Shown here in pieces: positions 17,114-26,080 of a stretch of 64,000 nucleotides of DNA. The notes beneath the pieces are model-generated. The model ran no database searches. It was not told where the DNA came from and worked only from the letters and a program-made list of their open reading frames with translations. The first letter of the stretch is position 1, and each line of letters begins with the position of its first letter. The translations under genes and the position numbers were made by a program. The DNA comes from an uncultured Oscillospiraceae bacterium (lineage in GTDB: Bacteria; Bacillota; Clostridia; Oscillospirales; Acutalibacteraceae): assembly GCA_902490735.1 (NCBI GenBank), contig CABUFC010000006.1, positions 21,258 through 85,257 on the forward strand. Reading direction: 5' to 3'.

Positions 17114-18480
17114 AACTTATTGCTAAACGCGCAAAAGCCGCGCTTGTGTTATTAATACTGTTTTTAACCGGGCTTATTCTGTTTTATTTTAACTTTGGGA
17201 TAAACGGGAACAAATGGGCCATGTCATCTTATAATCGGCATATATATAAAAACGGCACATTGCAAAACAGCGGCACCATAGTAGACCGCGACGGTGTTGT
17301 TTTGGCTGAAACCAAAGATGGCAAAAGAAAATACAATGGCGATACTTTAACAAGAAAATCGCTGCTTCATGTTGTAGGGGACAATACGAGCTATTTAAGC
17401 GGAAGTATTCAAACTTCGTATGCTTCTACCTTGGCAGGTTATAACATTTTTAACGGTGTGCATATGCTTAAAGAGTGGAACTCTGTTCCAACAATGCAGC
17501 TTACCGTAAGCGCCGCTATTAATAAAAAAGTGGCCTATTCTTTTGGAAACCGCAAGGGTGCAGTAATTGCATATAATTACAAAACAGGTGATATAATTGT
17601 AAGTCTTAGCAGCCCGAATTACGATCCCCAAAACAAGCCTTCAAATATGGATAGCGATAGGTATGAAGGAGTTTATGTTAACAGAACGCTGCAGGGCTTA
17701 TATCCTCCGGGATCAACCTTTAAGCTTATTACGGCTACTGCCGCAATTGAAAATATGCCGGACATAATGAGCAGAAAATTCAACTGTACGGGAAGATATG
17801 AACTGCCGGACGGCGGTGAAATCGTTTGCAACTCAAATCATGGTGAGATAGATTTTGCGACCGGTCTCGAAAAATCCTGCAACGTGGTTTTTGCAAAGCT
17901 TGCAATTGAGCTTGGCGCTGAAAAAATGCAAAAAGCCGCTGAAAAATACGGATTTAATAGTAAAGCTTATATGGGCAATATAAGTGTAAATGGCGGATAT
18001 TATAACACAAAAGGTGTAAAAACAGTCGATATTGGATGGTCGGGTATTGGTCAAAACACCGTGCTTGCAAGTCCTTTTACCATGATGACAGTAGCGGGAA
18101 GTATTGCAAACTCCGGCGTAAAAATTTCGCCAAAAGTAATTAAAAGCGTAAAAAATGCGGTCGGCGTACCTGTAAATTTAAATCTTTCGCTCCCAAATAA
18201 CGTAATATCTTCAGATACCGCCGCTAAAATTAAAGCAATGATGAAAAAATCTGCCGTATATTCGTTTGGTGAAAGCTTCGCAAATAAGTACTCGCTTTAT
18301 TGTAAAACCGGTACTGCCGAGGTGGACGACGGAAAACCGCATTCTTGGCTGGTAGGCTTTTCGGATGATAGTACTAAGCCATATGCATTTGCAATAATTA
18401 TTGAAAACGGCGGAACGGCAAAAACTGCCACAAAAAGTGTGGCAGAAGCCCTGCTTGAAGGAATAAATTCATTAAAATAA
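17110..18480 (+). CDS. Class B penicillin-binding protein (transpeptidase)
   Basis: The partner of the SEDS polymerase. A single N-terminal membrane helix (residues about 10-28) precedes a short dimerisation region with the conserved RG-like start NSGTIVDRDGVVLAE. The transpeptidase domain follows, with the active-site S-x-x-K in PPGSTFKL (Ser202), SCN (Ser256) and KTGTAE (Lys399). At 456 residues it is a compact, PASTA-less PbpA type. The start at ATG 17110 follows GGACGAAGA; an in-frame upstream start at 17059 would run inside the FtsW gene. Its stop is directly followed by the palindromic element, copy 2. Confidence 0.93.
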   Translation: MKLIAKRAKAALVLLILFLTGLILFYFNFGINGNKWAMSSYNRHIYKNGTLQNSGTIVDRDGVVLAETKDGKRKYNGDTLTRKSLLHVVGDNTSYLSGSIQTSYASTLAGYNIFNGVHMLKEWNSVPTMQLTVSAAINKKVAYSFGNRKGAVIAYNYKTGDIIVSLSSPNYDPQNKPSNMDSDRYEGVYVNRTLQGLYPPGSTFKLITATAAIENMPDIMSRKFNCTGRYELPDGGEIVCNSNHGEIDFATGLEKSCNVVFAKLAIELGAEKMQKAAEKYGFNSKAYMGNISVNGGYYNTKGVKTVDIGWSGIGQNTVLASPFTMMTVAGSIANSGVKISPKVIKSVKNAVGVPVNLNLSLPNNVISSDTAAKIKAMMKKSAVYSFGESFANKYSLYCKTGTAEVDDGKPHSWLVGFSDDSTKPYAFAIIIENGGTAKTATKSVAEALLEGINSLK

Positions 18481-18481
18481 A

Positions 18482-18776
18482 GGGATGCATTTGGGCGCAT
18501 TCACATAAGGATGATTAGGTTTTGAGCGGTTGTTTTCCGCTTAAGCCACATAAAAACTGCAGGGAATCCGACAGGATGCCCTGCAGTTTTTAAATGCCCT
18601 AAACAAAAAACATCTCGCTCAAAACTGCGTGCACCGCAAAAGCAAAGATTTTTGTGCCATACAAGGCATAAAATAAGCGGGCATCCTGTCGGATTCCCGC
18701 TTATTTTAACAAAGTATGGTGCAAAAAGACCCGCTTTGCGGCTTATTCTCCTTTTGTGAATGTGCCCTTGCATCCC
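18482..18776. terminator. Second split terminator stem around the palindromic element
   Basis: GGGATGCA (18482-18489), preceded by AAATAAA, is the exact reverse complement of TGCATCCC (18769-18776), which is followed by TTTTTATATT. The stem differs in sequence from the one at 10799-11097 but has the same place and polarity, just outside the element and between convergent genes. As there, the terminator reading is inferred and the pairing is seen. Confidence 0.6.
18493..18767. repeat. 275-bp palindromic element, copy 2
   Basis: Near-identical to 10810-11085 and in the same orientation. Differences cluster at a few points: CCATACAAGG for CCAAAAAAGG, GACCCGCTTTGCGG for GATTTGCTTTTGCGG, ATTTTAAC for ATTCTAAC, and AATGTGCCC for AATGCGCCC in the right terminus. 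The two 20-base complementary hairpins are unchanged. The element lies between the converging PBP and radA genes. A minus-strand open frame across it is a by-product of the repeat, not a gene. Confidence 0.85.
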
Positions 18777-18779
18777 TTT

Positions 18780-20129
18780 TTATATTAATTCACTTAGCTC
18801 TTGAACGGTGTGGATAAATTTTAAATCTATGTTTTTGGATTTAAAATTCACAAGTTGCTTGTAACAGCCTTTTGGTAAAATACAGGTTGTAAACCCCATG
18901 CGCTCGGCTTCTTTAACCCTTATTAATGCGTGTGGTACGGTTCTTACTTCGCCGGATAATCCTATTTCACCAAAACAACACATTTCGCTGCTTGTAGGCT
19001 TTTCCCTAAGCGCCGATATAAGTGCCGCGGCAACCGCAAGATCGCCTGCCGGCTCATAAAGCTTTAAGCCGCCTACAACATTAATGTACACGTCTAAACT
19101 TGTAAAAAACATACCTGCGCGTTTTTCCAAAACAGCTAAAATAAGATTAAGCCTGTTATAATCGAATCCCGAAGAGGTTCGCCTTGCATTCCCAAAAGTC
19201 GATGTTGCTGTTAAACCCTGCACTTCAACAAATATGGGCCTTGAGCCTTCAACTATACTGCAAACAGCAGATCCTGGAACGCCTGTTAGTCTTCCCGAAA
19301 GCATTAAAGCAGAAGGATTTTCAACCTCACACAGGCCTTCGTTTTGCATGTCAAAAACGCCGATTTCGTTAGTGGAACCAAATCTGTTTTTATTGGCACG
19401 CAAAATTCTGTATGTGTTGGTTTTTTCACCCTCAAAATAAAGTACGGTATCAACAATATGTTCCATAACCTTTGGGCCGGCAATGTCGCCGCCTTTGTTT
19501 ATGTGGCCAACAATTATTATCGGAATATTAAGGTCTTTGGCATATCTTAATAAAAGGCTTGAGCACTCACGAACCTGAGTAATACTGCCGGGAGATGAGT
19601 TTAGTGCGCCGTGGTTCATAGTTTGAATGGAATCGATAATAACCATAGAAGGCTTTTCGGATTTAATATGCTCGCAAATTGATATAACATCGGTTTCTGA
19701 TAAAACATAAAGAAACGGATTGTCAACGCCAAGCCTTTGAGCTCTAAGTTTTATTTGTCTAGCCGATTCCTCGCCTGTAACATATAAAACCTTGCCACTG
19801 CGCACATTGTTGCAGGCTTGAAGTAAAATGGTTGATTTACCAATGCCCGGATCACCGCTTAAAAGCACAACCGAGCCTTTTACAAGCCCGCCGCCCAGCA
19901 CACGGTTAAATTCGTTAATTCCTACGTCAATGCGATCCTCAATATCTGTTGAAATATCATTAATTGCCGTAGCGCTCAAAGAGACGGCAGGAACGGATTT
20001 TTCGGTTACCGGAGATGAAACAGACTCTTCCAGTGTGTTCCATTCGCCGCAAAAAGGGCATTGACCAGACCATTTTGGCGAAACTCCGCCGCATTGATTG
20101 CAAATGTAAACATTCTTTTGTTTTGCCAT
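18780..20129 (-). CDS. radA: DNA repair protein RadA/Sms
   Basis: A RecA-like helicase that drives branch migration in recombination. It has the N-terminal four-cysteine zinc finger (CNQCGGVSPKWSGQCPFC, residues about 10-27), Walker A GDPGIGKST near 95, the Sms-specific KNRFG motif near 250, and a Lon-protease-like C-terminal domain lacking protease function. The length of 449 residues is typical. It is last in the minus-strand queA-tgt-yajC-TIGR04086-cwlD-radA run, six bases after cwlD. Its stop abuts the second palindromic element. Confidence 0.96.
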   Translation of the reverse strand: MAKQKNVYICNQCGGVSPKWSGQCPFCGEWNTLEESVSSPVTEKSVPAVSLSATAINDISTDIEDRIDVGINEFNRVLGGGLVKGSVVLLSGDPGIGKSTILLQACNNVRSGKVLYVTGEESARQIKLRAQRLGVDNPFLYVLSETDVISICEHIKSEKPSMVIIDSIQTMNHGALNSSPGSITQVRECSSLLLRYAKDLNIPIIIVGHINKGGDIAGPKVMEHIVDTVLYFEGEKTNTYRILRANKNRFGSTNEIGVFDMQNEGLCEVENPSALMLSGRLTGVPGSAVCSIVEGSRPIFVEVQGLTATSTFGNARRTSSGFDYNRLNLILAVLEKRAGMFFTSLDVYINVVGGLKLYEPAGDLAVAAALISALREKPTSSEMCCFGEIGLSGEVRTVPHALIRVKEAERMGFTTCILPKGCYKQLVNFKSKNIDLKFIHTVQELSELI

Positions 20130-20135
20130 GTTTTT

Positions 20136-20843
20136 TTACCTTTCGTAATAATCAAAGGCTATCCCGCAAAAAATGGCAAAGGCCATTTTGCGCTGATACT
20201 CTTCTTCCTGTAAAAGCTTAAAATCCGTTGGATTGCTTAAAAACCCACACTCGACAATAACTGCCGGAATGGTCGTTTTGTAAAGCAAATAAGTGTCTTT
20301 AGTGCCGCTTTTAACTGTTCTTTTGTTGTTTTTTTGAAGCATTGATTTAATGCTTTGTTGAATGCATTCAGCTAAATTTTTGCTTTGCTCGTTTTTGGTT
20401 CCGTAAAAAACCTGGGCGCCAAAAGGCGCGGATGTTGTAAACTTGTTTAAATGGATGCTTACGAATATTCCGTCGGGATAACTTTCCGCAATTTTTAAAC
20501 GGTTTTTCATATCGCTGACTTTCTTTTGCGAAATGCTGTTGCCCATTGTGTTAATTGCGTTGTCATCCTTTCTTGTAAGTATAACATTAAAACCATTAAT
20601 TTTCAATATATCTGCCAAATTTAAAGCTATTTTTAAGTTGATGTCTTTCTCTAAAATGTTATTTACGCTTGCGCCCCCGTCAAAGCCTCCGTGACCTGCG
20701 TCCAAAACAACGGTAGGCATTATGCTTTCGACGCTTTGAACCGTTTCGAGCACCTTAAAATAGGATGAAGCAAAAAACATTGCAATAATAAGTATTGCCG
20801 TACACGGGAGCGAAAAACTTAGTTTTTTAACGGCGTATTTCAT
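20136..20843 (-). CDS. cwlD: N-acetylmuramoyl-L-alanine amidase CwlD
   Basis: An Amidase_3 zinc enzyme that in sporulating Firmicutes removes peptides from spore-cortex muramic acid, the first step to muramic-delta-lactam. A membrane anchor or signal lies at residues 10-32. Then come VVLDAGHGGFDGGA (zinc His), EKDINLKIAL (zinc Glu region), SIHLNKF (zinc His near 130) and VIVECGFLSNPTD (catalytic Glu near 197). The start overlaps the TIGR04086 gene by ATGA. The length of 235 residues fits CwlD rather than larger autolysins, and it hints at sporulation. Confidence 0.88.
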   Translation of the reverse strand: MKYAVKKLSFSLPCTAILIIAMFFASSYFKVLETVQSVESIMPTVVLDAGHGGFDGGASVNNILEKDINLKIALNLADILKINGFNVILTRKDDNAINTMGNSISQKKVSDMKNRLKIAESYPDGIFVSIHLNKFTTSAPFGAQVFYGTKNEQSKNLAECIQQSIKSMLQKNNKRTVKSGTKDTYLLYKTTIPAVIVECGFLSNPTDFKLLQEEEYQRKMAFAIFCGIAFDYYER

Positions 20844-21247
20844 ACTTTTCCGTATGGACTTTTTGCAGCGGCATTTACACCTAAAATTCCGCCAAGGCCG
20901 CCGGATACAATGCCGATGATAAGTTTAAAAAGCGTTGAAATGGTTGGCAAATGTCTTGTTGCAATCAGTGCCACCAATGTAAACATTATAATAAGTATTA
21001 TGCCGCTTAAAAGGCCGTAAATAAGCCCTCGCGCTTTTTCTTTTAAGGCCACAAAAAAGCCTGCGGCAAAACAGCCTGCCGCCAAAGCGAGCGATGCATA
21101 AAGGTTTGCGGCAAAAACAGGTAAAATTCCAAACGCCATAAGGACTGCTGTGAGTATTACAAAAAAGCTGATTATTGCTACCCCCAAAAGTATACCGAAA
21201 ATAAAATGTTTTGCTGTTTCATTTCTTTTTGCTTGATTTTTGTCCAT
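20840..21247 (-). CDS. TIGR04086-type membrane protein
   Basis: A 135-residue integral membrane protein with four hydrophobic segments (about residues 15-40, 47-67, 72-95 and 108-128, the last Gly-rich: LIIGIVSGGLGGILGVNAA). Size and layout fit the TIGR04086 family of clostridial membrane proteins, whose function is unknown. A GGGAGG site seven bases upstream fixes the start at ATG 21247; a longer version would begin inside that ribosome site. It lies between yajC and cwlD in one minus-strand operon. Confidence 0.75.
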   Translation of the reverse strand: MDKNQAKRNETAKHFIFGILLGVAIISFFVILTAVLMAFGILPVFAANLYASLALAAGCFAAGFFVALKEKARGLIYGLLSGIILIIMFTLVALIATRHLPTISTLFKLIIGIVSGGLGGILGVNAAAKSPYGKV

Positions 21248-21306
21248 AAAAAAACCTCCCATATCAATAAATGATATGCGGAGGCTTTATTTTGATATGC
21301 AAAAAC

Positions 21307-21666
21307 TTACTTTTTCTCGTCGTGAACGGTAAGATTAGACTGAATAGCCCACTTTGCAAATTTTTGTTTAGATTTATCGGTAAGTGACTCTAAAACAAAA
21401 CTGTCCTCTTTTAAAGATACGATTTTGCCGTAAATGCCGCCGATAGTAACGATTTCATCGCCGATTTGAAGATTGTTACGCATTTTTTCTTCTTCTTTTT
21501 TCTGCTTTTTTTGAGGCCTTAAAATAAGAAAATAGAAAATAGCCACAAAAACCACGAGCATAATTATTGTGCTCCACATAGACATTGCGGAATTGCCTTG
21601 TGCGGCTGTAGCCGCAGCAGATGAAGTGTTTGCGGCATTATCAAGTAATAAATTAAATAAATTCAT
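21307..21666 (-). CDS. yajC: Preprotein translocase subunit YajC
   Basis: A small accessory subunit of the SecDF-YajC complex. One membrane helix (MWSTIIMLVVFVAIFYFLILRP, about residues 29-50) is followed by the family signature RPQKKQKKEEEKMRNNLQIGDEIVTIGGIYGKI. It has an Ala/Asn-rich N-terminus outside the membrane. GGAGC precedes the ATG. The linkage with tgt and queA is the usual bacterial arrangement. Confidence 0.95.
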   Translation of the reverse strand: MNLFNLLLDNAANTSSAAATAAQGNSAMSMWSTIIMLVVFVAIFYFLILRPQKKQKKEEEKMRNNLQIGDEIVTIGGIYGKIVSLKEDSFVLESLTDKSKQKFAKWAIQSNLTVHDEKK

Positions 21667-21731
21667 TTTTTTGCTCCTTTTTTATCGTTGTTACAATTAT
21701 ATATTAAAATATCTTTATTTGCAAGAATATT

Positions 21732-22865
21732 TTATACTCTTTGCGATAATATTTCAACCTGCTGTTTTTTAAATTCACTAAAATTACCGCTATCAAGTGA
21801 TGAGCGAATTCTTTCCATAAGACTGTTGTAAAAGTACAAATTGTGCATTACACAAAGTCTTCCGCCTAAAATTTCTTTTGATTTTAATAAATGCCTAATA
21901 TATCCTTTTGAAAAATTCCGGCAGGCGGGGCAGTTGCAGTTTTCATCTATAGGGGAAGTGTCCGTAACGTATTTTTCGTTTAAAATATTTACAATTCCTG
22001 CGGTTGTAAATAAAAGCCCGTGCCTTGCGTTTCGGCTTGGCATTACGCAGTCGAATAAATCAACGCCTAAATCCACCGCTTCTAAGATATTTATAGGTGT
22101 TCCAACACCCATTAAGTATCTTGGTTTATCTTCAGGCATAAACGGTTCAACAGCTTCTATTATTTCGTACATAACTTCCGCAGGCTCTCCAACGGCAAGG
22201 CCGCCTATAGCGTAGCCGTCAAGATTAAGCTCTTTAATTTCTTTCATGTGATTAATTCTTAAATCTTTATAGGTGCACCCTTGATTAATGCCGAATAACA
22301 TTTGCTTTGGGTTGATGGTGTCGGTTAAAGAATTAAGCCTTTCCATTTCTTTGATGCATCTAATAAGCCATCTTGTTGTACGTTCGCATGAGGCTTTCGC
22401 GTAGTTGTATTCTGCGGGATTTTCCACGCATTCATCAAACGCCATGGCAATAGTTGAGCCGAGGTTTGACTGAATCCGCATACTTTCTTCCGGTCCCATA
22501 AATATCCGTTTGCCGTCAATATGTGAAGCAAAAGTTACGCCTTCTTCACTTATTTGTCTTAAAGAAGCAAGCGAAAAAACCTGAAAACCGCCGCTGTCGG
22601 TTAAAATTGGTTTATCCCAACCTGTCATTTTGTGAAGGCCGCCAAGCTTTTTAACAACTTCATCGCCGGGCCGCACGTGTAAATGATATGTGTTGCACAA
22701 CATAACCTGCGTTAAAAGGTCGTTTTTAAGATCGAGCGCGCTTACGCCTCCTTTAATTGCAGCAGAGGTTGCAACATTCATAAACGCCGGGGTTTGTATT
22801 TCCCCGTGAACGGTTTTAAAACTGCCACGGCGCGCGTTATTTTCTTTTTTATGCAGTGTAAACAA
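21732..22865 (-). CDS. tgt: tRNA-guanine transglycosylase
   Basis: Exchanges guanine-34 for preQ1 in tRNAs for Asp, Asn, His and Tyr. Motifs are LTDSGGFQVFSLASLRQI (catalytic Asp near residue 90), ASHIDG, the GINQGC loop near 213, the LMGVGTP segment, and the zinc site CNCPACRNF...H near 308-335. The start is a TTG behind a GGAAAGAGAG purine stretch. The gene follows queA by 17 bases, so preQ1 insertion and its conversion to epoxyqueuosine are co-expressed. Confidence 0.96.
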   Translation of the reverse strand: MFTLHKKENNARRGSFKTVHGEIQTPAFMNVATSAAIKGGVSALDLKNDLLTQVMLCNTYHLHVRPGDEVVKKLGGLHKMTGWDKPILTDSGGFQVFSLASLRQISEEGVTFASHIDGKRIFMGPEESMRIQSNLGSTIAMAFDECVENPAEYNYAKASCERTTRWLIRCIKEMERLNSLTDTINPKQMLFGINQGCTYKDLRINHMKEIKELNLDGYAIGGLAVGEPAEVMYEIIEAVEPFMPEDKPRYLMGVGTPINILEAVDLGVDLFDCVMPSRNARHGLLFTTAGIVNILNEKYVTDTSPIDENCNCPACRNFSKGYIRHLLKSKEILGGRLCVMHNLYFYNSLMERIRSSLDSGNFSEFKKQQVEILSQRV

Positions 22866-22882
22866 TTATTTTTCTCTCTTTC

Positions 22883-23905
22883 CTAAATTATAAACATCGC
22901 GTCGCCAAAACTGAAAAATCGGTATTCGTTTTCAATGGCGGTTTTATATGCGTTAAGTATGTTTTCTCTGCCGGCAAGGGCTGATACAAGCATTATAAGC
23001 GTACTTTCAGGCAGATGAAAATTAGTAATAAGTGCGTCCATACATTTAAATTTATAACCCGGATAAATAAAAATATCGGTGTCGCCGCTTGAAGCTGAAA
23101 CGTATCCGTTTTCATCTGCGGCGCTTTCGACCGTACGACATGAAGTAGTTCCGACGCAGATTATCCGGCGCCCTTCTTTTTTAGCGGTATTAATTGTATC
23201 TGCCGTTTTTTGTGAGATTATATAATGCTCGCTGTGCATTTTATGATCGGCAATATCGTCGGCTTTTACCGGCCTAAAGGTACCAAGCCCTACGTGCAAG
23301 GTAACATAACAAATATCAATACCTTGTTGTTCGATTTTTTTTAATAGTTCTTTTGTAAAATGAAGCCCCGCTGTAGGCGCCGCAGCCGAACCTAAATTTT
23401 CGGCATAAACCGTTTGATATCGGTTTTTGTCTTTCAGTTCTTCTGTTATGTAGGGAGGCAGCGGCATCTTGCCGACCTCGTCTAAAACAGCATAAAACTC
23501 GCCGTTAAAACTAAAACGTAAAACTCGGTTGCCGTCATCTTTAACCTTTAAAACTATTGCCGAAAGTTTTTTTGAAAAAACAAATTCTGCGCCTTCTTTT
23601 GCGCGTTTTCCCGGCCCTGCAATGCATTCCCAGTCGGTATCGTTTATGCGCTTTAAAAGGACGAATTCTACCACGGCTCCCGTACTTTCTTTAGTGCCGA
23701 AAATCCTTGCAGGAAGAACTTTGGTATCGTTTAACACGAGGGTATCGCCGGGCTTTAAAAAGTCCAATATATCTTCAAAATGGCGGTGCAAAATATCGCC
23801 GGTTTTCTTATTTAAAACAAGTAATTTTGAAGCTGAACGTGGTTCGATAGGCGTTTGCGCTATAAGCCTTTTTGGAAGTTCAAAATAAAAATCATGTTTG
23901 TTCAT
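22883..23905 (-). CDS. queA: S-adenosylmethionine:tRNA ribosyltransferase-isomerase
   Basis: Builds epoxyqueuosine on preQ1-modified tRNA using S-adenosylmethionine as ribosyl donor. Recognisable parts are FDFELPKRLIAQTP-like FYFELPKRLIAQTP at the start, GDTLVLNDTKVLPARI near 55, AAPTAGLHFT near 165 and TNFHLPESTLIMLVSALAG near 292. A GGAG site before ATG 23905 sets the start; an upstream in-frame ATG adds an unrelated octapeptide. It heads the minus-strand operon. Confidence 0.96.
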   Translation of the reverse strand: MNKHDFYFELPKRLIAQTPIEPRSASKLLVLNKKTGDILHRHFEDILDFLKPGDTLVLNDTKVLPARIFGTKESTGAVVEFVLLKRINDTDWECIAGPGKRAKEGAEFVFSKKLSAIVLKVKDDGNRVLRFSFNGEFYAVLDEVGKMPLPPYITEELKDKNRYQTVYAENLGSAAAPTAGLHFTKELLKKIEQQGIDICYVTLHVGLGTFRPVKADDIADHKMHSEHYIISQKTADTINTAKKEGRRIICVGTTSCRTVESAADENGYVSASSGDTDIFIYPGYKFKCMDALITNFHLPESTLIMLVSALAGRENILNAYKTAIENEYRFFSFGDAMFII

Positions 23906-23956
23906 AAATATCTCCAAATAGGGTATCAAAAATGGCTTTTAAATGCATATTATATA

Positions 23957-23985
23957 TTGACAAAACTTTTGCGCTTTGTTATATT
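23957..23985 (+). promoter_or_regulatory. Sigma-A promoter of the asd-dap operon
   Basis: TTGACA at 23957-23962 and TATATT at 23980-23985, spaced 17 bases, lie 95 bases before asd. The leader is very AT-rich. I see no lysine riboswitch or T-box in it, so control by lysine is not apparent here. Confidence 0.75.
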
Positions 23986-24079
23986 AAATATACAATATAA
24001 TAGGGATAATATATGCGTATATACTCATTATATTGCATATTGCAACTATTAGCAAGTTTTTTTTAAAAGAGGTAGTTTT

Positions 24080-25159
24080 ATGAATTATAATGTTGGGATA
24101 ATAGGAGCCACGGGAATGGTGGGTCAGCGTTTTGCGCTATTGTTACATAATCATCCGTGGTTTCACGTAACGGCACTTGCCGCATCCGGTCGCTCTGCTG
24201 GAAAAAGCTATGAGGAAGCATTAAACGGCCGCTGGGCAATGACAGAGCCGGTGCCGCAGTCCCTTAAAAATATGGTTGTATTAGACGCTGTAAAAGATAT
24301 AGATGAAGTTGTAAAGAAGGTTGACTTTGTATTTTGCGCAGTCGATATGAAAAAGGACGAAATAAGGGCGCTTGAAGAACAGTACGCAAAGCGTGAGTGC
24401 CCGGTAATATCCAATAACAGCGCGCATAGGTTTACAAAAGACGTTCCTATGATAATACCGGAGCTTAATCCCGAACACGCAGAAATTATAAATGCGCAAA
24501 GAAAACGTCTTGGCACAAAAAAAGGCTTTATTGCAGTTAAATCCAATTGCTCTTTGCAAAGCTATGTGCCGGCGCTTTTCCCGCTTGATAAATATTTTAA
24601 AGTAGAAGATGTGCTTGTTTGCACCTATCAGGCAATTTCGGGCGCCGGAAAAACATTTGAGCGCTGGCCTGAGATTATTGACAATGTAAATCCGTATATC
24701 GGCGGCGAAGAAGAAAAAAGTGAAAAAGAGCCGCTTAAAATTTGGGGGAGCGTACAAAATGACGAAATTGTCCCGGCAACAAGTCCTCGCTTTACAGCGC
24801 AGTGCTTAAGAGTTCCGGTATCAGACGGTCATATGGCGGCGGTTTTTGTTAGGTTTAAACAAAAGCCCGAAAAATCCGAAATCCTTAAAATTTGGAAAGA
24901 GTTTAAGGCAGAGCCGCAAGAGCTTGATTTGCCGCACGCACCGAAACAGTTTTTGAACTATTTTAATGAAGACGATATGCCCCAAACAAAGCTTTGCCGT
25001 GATTTAGAAGGCGGCATGGCGATATCTGTAGGAAGGCTTCGCGAAGACACACAGTATGATTATAAGTTTGTATGTCTTTCTCATAATACGTTGCGCGGAG
25101 CCGCCGGCGGCGCTGTACTTATGGCTGAATTACTTGCGAAAAAAGGATATTTTGATTAA
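24080..25159 (+). CDS. asd: Aspartate-semialdehyde dehydrogenase
   Basis: Reduces aspartyl phosphate to aspartate semialdehyde with NADPH, feeding lysine, diaminopimelate, threonine and methionine synthesis. The GATGMVGQRF nucleotide loop lies near residue 8, the catalytic cysteine in KSNCSLQS near 156, and the substrate region RVPVSDGHMA near 250. The sequence is of the branch also found in archaea and yeast rather than the short proteobacterial type. First of the asd-dapA-dapB run. Confidence 0.95.
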   Translation: MNYNVGIIGATGMVGQRFALLLHNHPWFHVTALAASGRSAGKSYEEALNGRWAMTEPVPQSLKNMVVLDAVKDIDEVVKKVDFVFCAVDMKKDEIRALEEQYAKRECPVISNNSAHRFTKDVPMIIPELNPEHAEIINAQRKRLGTKKGFIAVKSNCSLQSYVPALFPLDKYFKVEDVLVCTYQAISGAGKTFERWPEIIDNVNPYIGGEEEKSEKEPLKIWGSVQNDEIVPATSPRFTAQCLRVPVSDGHMAAVFVRFKQKPEKSEILKIWKEFKAEPQELDLPHAPKQFLNYFNEDDMPQTKLCRDLEGGMAISVGRLREDTQYDYKFVCLSHNTLRGAAGGAVLMAELLAKKGYFD

Positions 25160-25176
25160 TTTTTTGGAGGTTTTTT

Positions 25177-26070
25177 ATGAAAAAGCTGGTATTTAAAGGC
25201 GCGGCGACCGCGCTTGTTACCCCAATGAAAACTGACCGCAGCGTAGATTTTGATATGCTCGACTTTATGGTGGAAGATCAAATATCAAAAGGAATAGACG
25301 CGCTTGTTGTATGTGCTACAACGGGCGAGTCGTGCACGCTTAATTATAAAGAACATTTATTGGTAATAGAGGCGGCTGCAAAAAAAGCCGCTAAAAGAGT
25401 GCCGATTATTGCAGGTACCGGCAGTAATGATACCGTATATTCCGTAGGCCTTTGTAAAGACGCTAAAGATTGCGGTGCAGACGCATATTTATCGGTAACG
25501 CCTTATTACAACAAAACTTCTCAGCACGGGATTGTTGCGCACTATAATTACATTGCGGACAGAATTGACCTGCCTTTAATTGTTTATAACGTGCCATCAA
25601 GGACGGGTGTTAACATTGAACCGGAAACATATTACGAACTGTCTAAGCACCCGAATATTGTAGCCACAAAAGAAGCAAACGGCAATTTAGAAGCACTTAA
25701 AAAGACGATTGACCTTTGCGGAGATAACCTTACTATTTACAGCGGTAACGACGACCAAATGGTAGAAGTTTTAAAGCTTGGCGGCATGGGCGTTATTTCG
25801 GTAATAGCTAATATTTTGCCGACTGAAACCCACGATATTATAACCAAGTACCTTAAAGGCGATATAAAAGGTTCAGAAGAAATTTTTGCAAAATACGAAG
25901 AGCTGTGTAGGGCGCTGTTTTACGATGTGAATCCTGTGCCTGTAAAAACGGCGCTTCGGCTTATCGGCAAAAGCTGCGGCATTTACAGATTGCCGCTTGT
26001 AGATATGCTGCCCGAAAAAGAAGAGAAGTTAGTTTTAGCACTAAAAAACTGCGGACTTATAAAAAAATAA
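25177..26070 (+). CDS. dapA: 4-hydroxy-tetrahydrodipicolinate synthase
   Basis: Condenses pyruvate with aspartate semialdehyde, the committed step to diaminopimelate and lysine. A TIM-barrel protein of 297 residues with the TTGES motif near 47, YYNKTSQHGI near 109, YNVPSRTG near 136 (catalytic Tyr), and the Schiff-base lysine in ATKEANGN near 164. A GGAGG ribosome site lies just upstream. Tight spacing (17 bases to asd, 10 to dapB) supports one operon. Confidence 0.96.
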   Translation: MKKLVFKGAATALVTPMKTDRSVDFDMLDFMVEDQISKGIDALVVCATTGESCTLNYKEHLLVIEAAAKKAAKRVPIIAGTGSNDTVYSVGLCKDAKDCGADAYLSVTPYYNKTSQHGIVAHYNYIADRIDLPLIVYNVPSRTGVNIEPETYYELSKHPNIVATKEANGNLEALKKTIDLCGDNLTIYSGNDDQMVEVLKLGGMGVISVIANILPTETHDIITKYLKGDIKGSEEIFAKYEELCRALFYDVNPVPVKTALRLIGKSCGIYRLPLVDMLPEKEEKLVLALKNCGLIKK

Positions 26071-26080
26071 GGAGTTAAAA

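Noticed and set aside
18501..18773. A 90-codon minus-strand open frame across the second palindromic element
   Set aside because: It is produced by the repeat itself, is not kept at equal length in copy 1, and follows the hairpins.
24000..24079. Possible lysine riboswitch or T-box before asd
   Set aside because: The leader is short, AT-rich and without the conserved boxes of either class.
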